Assembly (NCBI RefSeq): GCF_030463535.1
Contig: NC_132878.1
Coordinates: 94,608,339-94,672,338 of the forward strand
DNA length: 64,000 nt
DNA from: Salminus brasiliensis
Lineage: Eukaryota > Chordata > Actinopteri > Characiformes > Bryconidae
Direction of reading: 5' to 3'
Every line of letters starts with the position of its first letter. Position 1 is the stretch's first letter. The position numbers and the translations under genes were made by a program. Below, piece by piece: positions 49,983 to 60,110 of the stretch. The notes under the pieces were generated by a model. It did not search any database and had not been told where the DNA came from. It worked only from the letters and a program-made list of their open reading frames with translations.

Positions 49983-50105
49983 GTCAAAAAGTATTGGGAC
50001 GCCTGCTCGTTCATTGTTTCTTCCAAAATCAATGGGATTAAAAAAAATATCCTGCTTTTGTTGGAGTAACTGTCTCTACTGTCCAGGGAAGAAGGCTTTC
50101 GGCTC
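49983..50105 (-). mobile_element. Tc1-type MITE fragment
   Basis: Contains aaaagtattgggacgcctgc and tgttggagtaactgtctcta, the outer 120 bases of the family only. Confidence 0.65.
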
Positions 50106-50303
50106 GATGTCAGAGCTGGAGCTTTGCTGTAAGGATTTAATAATAATGCTTACAGCCAAATTACGTTACGTTAACTTCCTACGTGATCCCTATGACCCAT
50201 GACAAAACATCACATCACATCCAATACATCATGTAAATAAAGGTTATTTCCTAGAACCAGGAGTCCAAGCATTGGGCCTTATTCACTAACCATTAGACTC
50301 CTT

Positions 50304-50822
50304 AGAAAGTTTGTGGACACCCCTTCCGATGAAGGCATTCAGCTTCCTAAAGTTGCACCCATGGCTGAAACTGTTGTGCAAATGAGCGTCCCGGTAGAGA
50401 AGAAGTGCTGCCAATAGAATAGGACTCTCTGGAGCAGATTAACATGACCAACCTATTGGCACCATGCTGCCTAATGCCAGGTGTGGGCATATAAGGGGTA
50501 AAAAGCCCCCCAGCAGCAGCATTGATCTGTGAAGAAGTGGAACGATGATGGTGTTCCATTCAGTACTTCTTGGATGGAGTTGGGGAGATGAGCCAGGGTG
50601 GTGATCTTTATCAAACAATCCCGACCCCACTTACCCGCAACTCTTGTTGCTAAATGCAATCAAATCCTCACAGCAATGCTCAATGCTGCAAAATCTAGCA
50701 GAAAGCCTTCTTCCCCAGACAGTCACTCCAACAAAAGCAGGATAAGCTCTTTTTAATACCCTTGATTTCAGAAGGAGCGATGAACGAGCAGGTGTCCAAA
50801 TACTTTTGTCCTTTTAGCGTAT
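50304..50822 (+). mobile_element. Tc1-type MITE
   Basis: Starts at agtttgtggacacccc (the outermost end is missing) and ends ggtgtccaaatacttttgtc. About 500 bases. Confidence 0.75.
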
Positions 50823-51328
50823 CTATGGTTAAATGTAGACCAGCTCTGCTTCTGAGAAGCAGCTCTGCATTACATGGCTGTAGCGTTCGTACCTGCTTCG
50901 GGGGATAATCACCTTCAGCCTTGGTTGAACGAGCCCTGAGTAAAGCAGTCTGGCTCGTCTCTAATGAGGTAGACTTTAAATGAATAAAGTGCAGTCGCAC
51001 ATGGCCTCGCTCGGGATGTGCCTCATCCCACCAATAGCTCTCCTTAACAACGGAGAATCATTGACATTTCACTGTCTCGACACAGCTTTAATTTTTTCCC
51101 CTTGCTTGCCGCATTTCAGAGAAATCAGCCGACATTTCGCTTGCCGCAGCAATTGCGGTCTACGGGGATACGGAGGCAGGAGGCAGGAGGCCTAGCTTCG
51201 GCCGCAGAGACGCCTGAACACCATCTCGCGCATGCACACACACACGTGACCGGCGAAGCTTAAAAAACTTCAGATTTATATTCAGAGCATGACCTATTAA
51301 GAAACCTCTCCTCCTCCCCGTTAGCGAG

Positions 51329-51335
51329 AATAAAA
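51329..51335 (+). promoter_or_regulatory. possible TATA-like box of the V-C1 gene
   Basis: aataaaa in gcgagaataaaaagccttcg, about 80 bases before the predicted ATG. Position is plausible, but the motif is weak and there is no transcript evidence. Confidence 0.2.
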
Positions 51336-51413
51336 AGCCTTCGCCCTAACCTATATTGCATCAGTGCTCCTCGACTTTTGGTTCGCGTCTTCAGCTCTGG
51401 GGCCTTGAGGAAG

Positions 51414-51483
51414 ATGAAGTCCAGAATCCTAATGAAGATGGTGTCAGTGTGGGTTCTGCTCTGGATGGTGGATGAAGCTGCAG
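51414..51483 (+). CDS. V-C1 gene exon 1: signal peptide
   Basis: Starts at ATG in aagatgaagtcc and reads MKSRILMKMVSVWVLLWMVD, EAA. Basic residues precede a hydrophobic core, and small residues mark the cleavage region. Donor gtcagt starts at 51484, phase 1. Later in-frame Met codons (residues 7 and 9) could also serve as starts. Confidence 0.7.
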
Positions 51484-54400
51484 GTCAGTTTCTAGTAAAT
51501 CTCTGTAGATTCCTGCAAAATTCAGTAGGTGGATGTGTAAACAAAGCCCTTCAGAGTGGGTTTGGTGTGGAATGGGTGCTTGTGGAGAAATGTAATACCA
51601 CCCTGAGTGGTCACCATGACTACACCGCAAATATAGCCATGCGATAACGATGCTAAACGATTACCGATGACGCATCTTTTGGCGTAGCGGGCCGACCTAG
51701 CCTAGAAGGGTTCATTTTCTGGTACTGATGGCCTGGGGTGGTCACTGAGGACCACAATGTTAGCACGCAGGCTGCCGGCTTAGCCCAGCATCAGTACCAC
51801 AGCATTAGCATCACTACTGCGGCCGCACCCAGCATCTCTGCCACTTCAACCACCCAGCCTCGCCCAGTAGTGCTATCACCATGGCGACTGCCAGCTTTGC
51901 TATTACCATGTTAGCATGGCTACCATGCCCAGCATTGCTAGTGCTTTTCCTATTATTCTAAAAGTAGCTGAATACACAAGATGTACAATATATGGACGAA
52001 AGTATTGGGACGCCTGCTAATTCACTACTGTGGCTTTAGCATTGCTACTGCAGCGACCACCGCCCTCACCCAGCATTTCTGCCACTTAAACCACTGGCCT
52101 CGCCCGGTATCACTACCATGGGGACTGCCAGCCTTGCCCAGCATCGCTATAGTGCCGTCAGCATTGCTAAAGCAGTGTTAGCATGGCTACCATGCCCTTC
52201 CTATTATTCTAAAAGTAGCTGAATACACAAGATGTACAATATATGGACGAAAGTATTGGGACGCCCGCTAATTCATTGTTTCTTCTGAAATCAAGGGTAT
52301 TTAAGAGCTTACCATGCTTTTGTTGGCCTCCCCCAGCCTCACTACCGTGGCATTAGCATTGCTACCACAGCGACCACCGCCCTCACCCAGCATTTCTACC
52401 ACTTCAGCCACCAGCCTCGCCCGGTATCGCTACCATGGCGACCGCCAGCCTTGGCCAGCATCGCGTCAGCATTGCTATTATGGTGTTAGCATGGCTACCA
52501 TGCCCAGCATTGTTAGTACTTTTCCTGATTCAGAGAAATAAAATAAAAAAACAGCTTTCTTTGGGGGCTATTTTGCCATACAACACCCTGACTGTGTACC
52601 TCCGCCATGAATTAAAATTAAAACTAAAAAAATTAAATAAATAAAATTGCAATAAAATTGTAACTTTCTGTGCAGGAGCTTTTAGACGTTTTCAGACGTC
52701 TGGCTCCATTCACCACCACTGTGAGCAATTCTGATTGGCCAAGTTTCTCTAGAATGGAGTACCGCACACCAAATCCACTTTGACTGACTTTAATTACATC
52801 CCAGCTACTGAATAATGCAGCAATTTAGAAAATTTGGTGGAACTCCTCTTTAAGGTCTAAATGATCTATGCTGGGCTTCCCAAAAGCATCTCAGCACGAT
52901 CAAAGAGGATTTGAGGGTCTAGCACATGATCTTAACAGTAAGATGACTTCGGGAAAGTGACCCATGGTCTCTAAAGAACTTTTAGATAGTCTAAAACATC
53001 TGTCGGTCCACTCATGCATGAAATGTTGACCACCGAAGTGATGGTTGAATGGATGAATTTCCTCCGAATCTCCAGCATCTCCCCGGCAGACGGTGAAGAA
53101 AGGGGAGCGGGTCGTATTGCCCTGCCCAGTGAAAGTGGAGGCCAAGAATTTTGCAGTGTCCTGGTCAAAAGGCACTGAAACTGGGGAGAAGACTGACCTC
53201 AACCTGTCAGATGTGAGCAGCAGGATCCGGCTGGCGGAGGACAAAGTTTCTCTGGTGATTTCCACAGTGACAGTAACGGACGCCGGCCTCTACAGCTGCC
53301 GAGTGGTCCTGCCGCAGAAGCCCGAGATGGTGGACAGTGTGCAGCTGACCGTCCTGGGTAAGATTTAAGGCCATAGCTTACTCAGAAACAATTTCCCTAT
53401 TACTCTGAAAGTAGACTGCCTAGCCAAGACGTACACTATTTTGACAAAAGTATTGGGACACCTGCTCATTTATTGCTTCTTCTGAAATCAAGGCTATTAA
53501 AAAGAGTTGATCCTGCTTTTGTTGGAGTAACTGTCTCTACTGTCCAGGGAAGAAGAAGACGTTCAGCTAGATTTTGGAGTAGAGCATTGCTGTGAGGATT
53601 TGATTGCCAGAGAACACAGTTTTCAATGCTCAGGGCTTTATTATGCCAACTCGTCAGAGTCCTATGTTCTATGGGCAGTAAGTCTCTACAGGGACTAGAC
53701 AAGCTGTGTGTGTATGCACGCATTCGCACATATGTGTCAGCAATGGGTGTAGCAACTGAATGCATTTATTAGATTAGAGTGTCCACAAACATTTGGACAT
53801 GTAGTGTGTAATGTTAACAGCCTGAATTTCCTCCAGAAGACCAAACATGCCTGAGCTGATTGGCCGCATTTGGGGGAAGGGGGAAATCATGCAAATTTGA
53901 CGTTTGGCCGAGACATTGATTTTAATGTCCAAGCCCAGCCTTCCTCCTGGACGCGCACCGTCCAGCAGAGTTTAGCTCAGGCGCTAATCTAATCAAGCTA
54001 ACATCTGATCAAGCTCATTTTGAAATCTTGATGAGAATCTAAATACTGGAGCCAAGAGTGCTAGATTGCATTTGGGCTAAACGTGGCCAGACACTACATG
54101 TCCAGAAGGTTCTAAACTAGACACTTTATATAACCGTAGCCTACGCCATGTATAATCATGGCTGCTCGGCATTGCTGCAGGAAAACACACACTCTTACCA
54201 GACTGGCTTCAGGCAATGTCAGTCCTGACGGAAATAATCATTGTGTCCAGCGGTTAACCGCGCTGGAGGAGTCATCAGAAAAGACATCATCAAAAGTTAA
54301 CCAAAATTTAACCTGAGCTTGCTCTCAGTTCAGCTTTTTTGATCATGTAACTTCAGGGCAGGCCCAGAAACAAGCGTGCTTCAGCCGCGAGAGGAAGTGA

Positions 54401-57400
54401 AATAGACGAAAAGCACCACATATGTTGCGAAAAACACCTAAATAATATAGCTCCAAAGCAGAAGCCGTGAGAAACGGAGTAATAATTCATACTGGTTGGG
54501 GGCTAGCCTTCCCAAAGGCTAGATTAAGCTAGTTAACCCTAGACTTAATTTAAGGCCTATTATTTAGTAACTATGAAATTAAGATGCATTAGATTCTCAT
54601 GTTGTTCAAGGGCAAGGTATTGAAGAATGGGCCCACATTAAGGCCTTCGGGGTTTGAAGGGTCAAGGCTTTAGTCCTATATTCCAAATATAGGACCATTC
54701 AAATGCCATTTGAACAAATGTACCACACTTGCTCATGCTAACATGAAGGAGTAGTGGTAGTGGTGGATAATCAGATCACTGACCCCAGATTCAACCTAAA
54801 CCTTAAATCTAAGCCTAAACCTACACTTTAAATGTAATCCTAAACCTAACCCTAAACTTAACCTAAACCTTAAATGTAACCCTAAACCTAACCCTAAACT
54901 TAACCTAAACCTTAAATTTAACCCTAAACTTAACCTAAACCTTAAATCTAACCCTAAACCTAACCCTAACCCCAACCTAAACCTTAAATCTAAGCCTAAA
55001 CTTAACCTAAACCTTAAATGTAAACCTAAACCTAACCCTGAACTTAACATAAACCTTTAATTTAACCCTGAACCTAACCCTAAACTTAACCTAAACCTTT
55101 AATTTAACCCTAAACCTAACCCTAAACTTAACCTAAACCTTAAATGTAACCCTAACCCTAACTAAATCTTAAATCTAAACCTAAGCCTAACCCAAACCCC
55201 AACCTAAACCTTAAATGTAACACTAAACCTAACCCAAACCCCAACCTAAACCTTAAATGTAACCCTAAACCTAACCCTAAACTTAACCTAAATCTTAAAT
55301 CTACCCTAAACCCAACTCTAAACTTAACCTAAACCTTAAATGTAACCCTAAACTTAACCTAAACCTTAAATTTAACCCTTAACCTAACCCTAAACTTAAC
55401 CTTAACTTTAAATGTAACCCTAATCCTAACCCAAACCCCTACCTAAATCTTAAATCTAACCCTAAACCTAACCCTAAACTTAACCTAAATCTTAAATCTA
55501 ACCCTAAACCTAACCTAACAGTTTGTAGGTAAATGGATCATGTTTTAGGTACATATGGAGTGTGTCCCAGCCAACATGCTCACTGGTGGTCCTCACATGG
55601 GTGGAAAGTAAGCTAGGTGGCTTCCAGGTGAGCGTGGGCTCTGAGTGGGTGGGTATACATTTCTATGGTTGTATCTGAATGTGTGTTCATGTCTTGCCGT
55701 CTCTAGCGCCCCCCAGTGCTCCACAGCTCTTTCTACGGATTCCCCCAAACCCCGCTGTGGGAAAATGGCACTTACTGTGTGTGGCCAAGGGCTTCTACCC
55801 TGCGCAGCTGAACCTCCGCTGGACCTGGTGGAGCACTGCAAGCACCCAGACCACTCCTGACAGCATTAGCTGTGCTCTGAAACCGGCTAGTCAAAAGGTC
55901 GACAAATTCCAAAGCTCTGACGCTAACAACACCGTAAACCTGCAGTTACATTACTGCCTCAGTGACCCAGACGGCCTCGGGCCCGAGGCGCAGCTAACCA
56001 GCATGCTGTCTCTGCCTTCTCGGACGTCAATCAGTGCTGATATCAGGTTTACCTGCACTGTGGAGGACCACCCTGCACTAGATGCCGCCCTCTCTGCTTC
56101 ATTTGACTGGGGTGAGTGAACCTCCTGGATTAGGCCGAGGACTGCATGCTTGGTCTCCAAAGGTTACTGTTCGTAGCTTAGAGGTATGAGAAGTCCACAA
56201 TCGGCCAAAAACTTTATTTGTAGAGCAGCGGTGGAGCAGCTTTTGCTGGTTTCAGATGGTCTAAGCTGGTCCTTGATGGACAAGGTGTTTGAGAAGCTGG
56301 TCATCCAGATGAAAACATACCCTATACTGGTAAGCAAGCTGATCAAAGCTGGTTGACCAGCAAAGTGTCTGTTGCATTTGATTGTGGACATGCTGGTCGA
56401 CCAGTTTGGTCATTATGGCAAACCAGCTTGGTCATGCTAGTCAACAAGCTAAACCCTCAAACTCAAACAAGTAAGGCTAGTCAACCAGCTCCATCAGCTT
56501 CACCAGCTTGAGTTGCAGTTGCAGTTTTTCAGCAGGGGGGGCAGTGTTGCCTGAGCTCTACAAAATATACCAAGTCATTTAAAAGGCAATACATTTCTAA
56601 TAAATTGTCTTGCGTACAGTATCGCAATATATATTGAATAATAATCCCTGTATATGGTGTGTATCATATCGACAGGTTCTTGATGATTTTCCATTGTAAG
56701 ACACTATGCAGATGTATCTGTCCACATGACAGAGCAGCATTACAAACCCCAGTTTGTCCAATAAGAAGCACCATTGCCTAAAATATGCACTCTCATTGGC
56801 TTAACTGCTCAACTTCTCCAGGATCTCACTAAAATTTCCAGGATATTTTTGCAATTTTGTCATTTTCCAAGATTTTCCACGACTCTCTACATTTTTCACT
56901 TGCTCATTCTAACATGAAGGAATAGTTTTGTGGATAATCAGATCACTGACCTCAGATTTAGTCAACCTAAATCTTAAGTCTAACCCTAAACCTAACCCTA
57001 ACCCAAACCTAAACCTTAAATGTAATCCTAAACTTAACCCTAACCCCAACCTAAACCTTAAATGTAATCCTAAACCGAACTCTAAACTTAACCTAAACCT
57101 TAAATGTAACCCTAAACCTAACCTTAAATGTAACCCTAAACTTAAACTAAATCTTAAATCTAACCCTAAACTTAATCTAAACCTTAAATGTAACCCTAAA
57201 CCTAACCCAAACCCCAACCTAAACCTTAAATCTAACCCTAAACTTAACCTAAACCTTAAATGTAACCCTAAACTTAACCTAAACCTTAAATGTAACCCTA
57301 AATCTAAACATTATTGATATCTGCCGTGTCTCTTTAGTTTGCAACAGGAGATGCTAGGCTAACACTGCTAACAAATACTTAAGTGCACTAAACTTTCCGG

Positions 57401-59431
57401 GATATTTTTGCAATTTTGTCATTTTCCAAGTTTTTCCACAACTCTCTGCCTTTCCCAGCACAGTAAGATGGTCATAAGAGTGGCTGTATTGGTATTGTAG
57501 GCATGGAGACCATGGTCCTGGTTGCTCAGTTTCTCTATAATAAATCTAAATTTCCCACCAAACCAACCAATCAACCAACCAAAGGTTTATACCTCAACCA
57601 TTTAGTTATACAGAAATTATGAAAATTTGGTGGAATTCCCTTTCCAGCATTCACCCAACCACTGAATGTCATGCTGAATGCTTGCAGAGTCAGCTCCCAA
57701 AGAAGTGATCGGATGTCTCAACATCATTAAAATCGTGGTCCTGTCTGGAATTTGTGTGCTGATCATCACTCTGGGTGAGTAGACTGTGGGAGAGGAGTGA
57801 GGTGTTAGTTTGGGTCAATTTAAAACATTTTAAGACATATTAACTAATAATTTGGTCTGAATGTATTTTTTCTTGCAGAAATTGTGTTCTTGTGCGAAAG
57901 GAGGCCGAAATATTTCAAAATGAAGGTGAGGTTTCAAAATGGACAAAACTCAGATACCTCAGATAATACACACCCACTCAGGAAAGCTTGCACACTCATA
58001 CAGGTTGTTTTCAGCATTGGCGTCAGCAGACGTGAGCCTGTACATTTATTTTTTTAATTTCTTCATTTTTAACCATCCTTTCATGAAAATAAGTTGACAG
58101 CAGCAGATCCTTTTATGTCTTATTGAATATTGTTCAAGTCTCTTTCGTCTCTGTGTGGACAGAAATATATTATTTTTCAAAGGAAGGGAGCATAAACTAA
58201 TCTCATGTCTCCTCTTGAGTTTTAGTACAGATTTCAGTAAAGTTTCACACTGTGCTCAGATTTTTAAAAAATTTAACTATACCCTTAAATCAATCCTAAA
58301 CCCTAACCCTAAACCTAACCCTAACCTTAGCCTTACCTTTAAAGCTAACCTTAAACCCTAACTTTAACCATACCCATGAATCAAACCTAAATCCTAAACC
58401 TAACCCTAATATCACCCTTGAATAAACACTAAATCCTACCCCTAACTTTAACCTCAACCCTACCCTTAAATCAACCCTAAACTTAACCTAAATCTTAAGT
58501 CTAACCCTAAACCTAACCCTAACCCCAACCTAAACCTTAAATGTAACCCTAAACCTAACCCTAAACTTAACCTAAACCTTAAATGTAACCCTAAACGTAA
58601 CATAAACCTTTAATCTAACCCTAAACTTAACCTAAATCTTAAATCTAACCCTAAACTTAACCTAAACCTTAAATGTACCCTAAACCTAACCCTTATATCT
58701 AACCCTAAATCTAACCCTAAACTTATCCTAAACCCTTAAACTAACCCTAAACTTAATCTAAATCTTAACTCTATTCCCAACCTAACCCTTATATCTAACC
58801 CTAACCCTAACCTAACCCTAAATCTTAAGTCTAACCCTAAACCTAACCCTAACCCCAACCTAAACCTTAAATGTAACCCTAAACCTAACCCTAACTTTAA
58901 CATAAATCTTACATTTAACCCTAAACCTTAAATCAACCCTTACACCCTAACCCTACTTTTAACATTACCCATGAATCAATCCTAAATCCTGACCCAAAAC
59001 CTAAACCTAACCTTACCCTTAAATCAGCCTTAAATCTAACTCTATTCAGATGCATTTAACAGGCTTTCAGCTTAGACTTCTACAACAGACCAACCAAGTA
59101 ATGTTTGAGACAGATTGAGCCTCTGGGTTCTTAGGCCTCCCGAGGCTCCTCAGAACCCACCGGGCCAGTCAGTGGTCCATCATTACCCCCGATATTTCAC
59201 AGCCGATAAGAGCAGGTGTTTCAGCCGGTGAGCAGAAGTGAGGAAGGCACTGCATTTCAGTGGAAACAGCTGAATGGAAACCGGACCCGGACCTGGAACA
59301 CATGCTAAACAGTGTTTTTACTCAGGCTAAGAGAAGAGCTCATAAAGCATGTTTGTATTAGCATGGTATTAGCAAGCTAGGTGACCTCAATTTGATCATT
59401 TGTGTGTTTTCAGGCTCTGCCGTCATACTGA
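51414..59431 (+). CDS. V-C1 immunoglobulin-superfamily type I membrane protein, six exons, function unknown
   Basis: I assembled six exons by splice phase: 51414-51483, 53076-53357, 55707-56111, 57688-57774, 57879-57925 and 59414-59431. They total 909 bases: 302 residues and a stop. Layout: signal peptide 1-23; Ig V domain about 30-117 (C40, W53, DAGLYSC with C98); Ig C1 domain about 120-252 (C142 in CVAKGFYP, W156, C234 in FTCTVED); transmembrane helix about 263-287 with K267 and E282; tail 288-302 ending KALPSY. Sequons at N66 and N191. CVAKGFYP is the C1-set signature of antigen receptors, MHC, SIRP and tapasin. The protein is shorter than tapasin (about 450) and lacks its N-terminal domain. 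Four introns are phase 1, as usual for Ig domains. Membrane Lys/Glu suggests pairing with a partner chain. I do not recognise the gene; the model is inferred, but the phases agree throughout. Confidence 0.75.
51781..52525. repeat. three tandem degenerate copies of a ~200-base unit
   Basis: Words such as cacccagcatttctgccact, cctcgcccggtatc, accatggcgac and gttagcatggctaccatgcc recur at about 51825-51930, 52070-52195 and 52385-52510. The first two copies are each followed by the same MITE terminus (acaatatatggacgaaagta). Lies in the first intron of the V-C1 gene. Confidence 0.75.
53076..53357 (+). CDS. V-C1 gene exon 2: Ig V domain
   Basis: Acceptor tccgaatctccag ends at 53075, chosen because it keeps phase with exon 1. 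Reads ASPRQTVKKGERVVLPCPVK, FAVSWSKGTE, SRIRLAEDKVSLVI, DAGLYSCRVV and ends VQLTVL. Donor gtaaga starts at 53358. A nearer AG at 53088-53089 would shift the frame. C40 to C98 is a 58-residue loop, normal for a V-like domain. The exon ends in LTVLG-like text but without the FGxG of a J segment. Confidence 0.8.
53432..53808 (-). mobile_element. Tc1-type MITE in V-C1 intron 2
   Basis: Begins tacactattttgacaaaagt and ends gtccacaaacatttggacat + gtagtgt. Internally shortened relative to the 480-base copies. Inserted 75 bases after the V exon. Confidence 0.8.
54788..55518. repeat. telomere-like array (CCCTAAAC/CCTTAAAT units) in V-C1 intron 2
   Basis: About 730 bases of ctaaaccttaaatgtaaccc-like units, a higher-order unit near 40 bases made from degenerate CCCTAA hexamers. 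Similar blocks occur at 56956-57312, 58268-59045 and 62038-62562. Confidence 0.9.
55707..56111 (+). CDS. V-C1 gene exon 3: Ig C1 domain
   Basis: Acceptor gccgtctctag ends at 55706 and donor gtgagt starts at 56112; phase 1 at both ends. Reads APPSAPQLFLRIPPNPAVG, KWHLLCVAKGFYPAQLNLRW, LQLHYCLSDPDG, ADIRFTCTVEDHPAL and ends ASFDW. The cysteines C142 and C234 are 92 residues apart, longer than a typical C1 domain, and two further cysteines (C173, C201) lie between them. Confidence 0.85.
56225..56535. repeat. tggtcaaccag-type repeat in V-C1 intron 3
   Basis: Relative of 32740-33540: gagaagctggtcatccagat, gctggttgaccagcaaa and tcagcttcaccagcttgag. Confidence 0.65.
56956..57312. repeat. telomere-like array in V-C1 intron 3
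   Basis: About 360 bases of the same CCCTAA-derived units as 54788-55518. The 90 bases before both arrays also match (taacatgaaggaatag...gtggataatcagatcactga), so array and flank were copied together. Confidence 0.9.
57688..57774 (+). CDS. V-C1 gene exon 4: stalk and transmembrane helix
   Basis: Acceptor aatgcttgcag ends at 57687 and donor gtgagt starts at 57775. Reads ESAPKEVIGCLNIIKIVVLS then GICVLIITL. A Lys (K267) sits four residues into the hydrophobic stretch. Phase 1 at both ends. Confidence 0.75.
57879..57925 (+). CDS. V-C1 gene exon 5: end of helix and start of tail
   Basis: Acceptor ttttttcttgcag ends at 57878 and donor gtgagg starts at 57926. Reads EIVFLCERRPKYFKMK. CERR marks the cytoplasmic face. 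YFKM fits a Yxx-hydrophobic sorting motif. Leaves in phase 0. Confidence 0.7.
58268..59045. repeat. telomere-like array in V-C1 intron 5
   Basis: About 780 bases of CCCTAA-derived units, including some near-perfect pairs such as aaccctaaccctaacc near 58799-58816. Confidence 0.9.
59414..59431 (+). CDS. V-C1 gene exon 6: last six codons
   Basis: Acceptor tgtgtgttttcag ends at 59413. Reads ALPSY then TGA. It is the first strong acceptor I see that gives an in-frame stop after exon 5, but so short an exon cannot be proven from sequence alone. The 1.5-kb intron before it is full of telomere-like repeats. Confidence 0.45.
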   Translation, partial: ALPSY

Positions 59432-60110
59432 CAGAGGGAGTGCAGAGCACGGAGACGACACACATCCGACACAGCCTCGTAATCTCTGCCGCTGCGGCGT
59501 TTTGTGCACGATGGACATTTAAACAAGCCTACAAATCTCCTTGACAGCAGCCCCGTCTTCGGGCCGGCCTCACCATTCGGCCTTGATAGGTTTCCGTGTA
59601 AACAAAAGAGAGCGATTTCACAGCCTGTAAGTGTTCCTGCTTTCTTAACAAAGTCCAGACGTCTGGAACTGAACTGTATACGTGCCTCGCAGCGAGTGGG
59701 TTAACAGCCTGGACGTGCCAAGCAGCCCCGGCCAATTCAAGGCATCGCTTCCTTGTGTACGATACATGATGAAGCACGTATTTGAAACCCTGGCGTGTTT
59801 ATTTCTCCCCACGTGTGCTTATTGGAGTATGCGTACACACACATATACACACACCCAGGTTCACACATGCACGCAGAGCCCGAGATTAGCAGTCGGAGAC
59901 AATAACTTTCCACAAATATTTGTCGGGATTATAAATCATGGCTGGCACACCAGCATACCACTGGGAGGGCCGCGGTTAGCGGGAGATGATTACGAGCACG
60001 GAGGAAATATACCATAAAGATTTTATGACACCACGCTGCCGAAGAAAAGCCGCGGCAGACGATACAATCAGCAATGTACCGCAATAAACACGTTAAATAA
60101 TGACGGCTAA
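59432..60110 (+). other. probable 3' UTR of the V-C1 gene
   Basis: Repeat-poor sequence after the predicted stop, with an AATAAA at 60083-60088 (gcaataaacacg). The extent is a guess. An unrelated open frame of about 110 codons at 59682-60017 is not supported by any recognisable domain. Confidence 0.3.

Larger units (their letters stand above)
31736..51300. other. intergenic region, about 19.5 kb, repeats but no convincing gene
   Basis: I checked the longer open frames here. Those at 40805-42552 are translations of pyrimidine-rich repeats; others overlap MITEs, Tc1 relics or microsatellites. Stretches such as 34000-35250, 37200-38700 and 45210-46200 look unique but carry no exon-like text that I recognise. 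Confidence 0.6.

Noticed and set aside
51378..51413. Earlier start for the V-C1 protein at 51378
   Set aside because: The codon there is TTG, not ATG; the first ATG in frame is at 51414 and is followed directly by a good signal peptide.
53090..53357. Alternative V exon start after the AG at 53088-53089
   Set aside because: It would enter in a frame that does not fit the phase-1 end of the signal-peptide exon; the AG ending at 53075 does.
55593..55860. Open frames on other strands/frames over the C1 exon
   Set aside because: Shadows of the real C1 exon, which has matching splice sites and the C1-set signature.
54796..57317. Open frames with NLNLKCNPKPN or LGLGLHLRFR repeats
   Set aside because: Translation of the CCCTAA-derived arrays on either strand.
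59682..60017. 111-codon open frame downstream of the V-C1 gene
   Set aside because: No recognisable domain, part is CA-repeat text, and it overlaps the probable 3' UTR.
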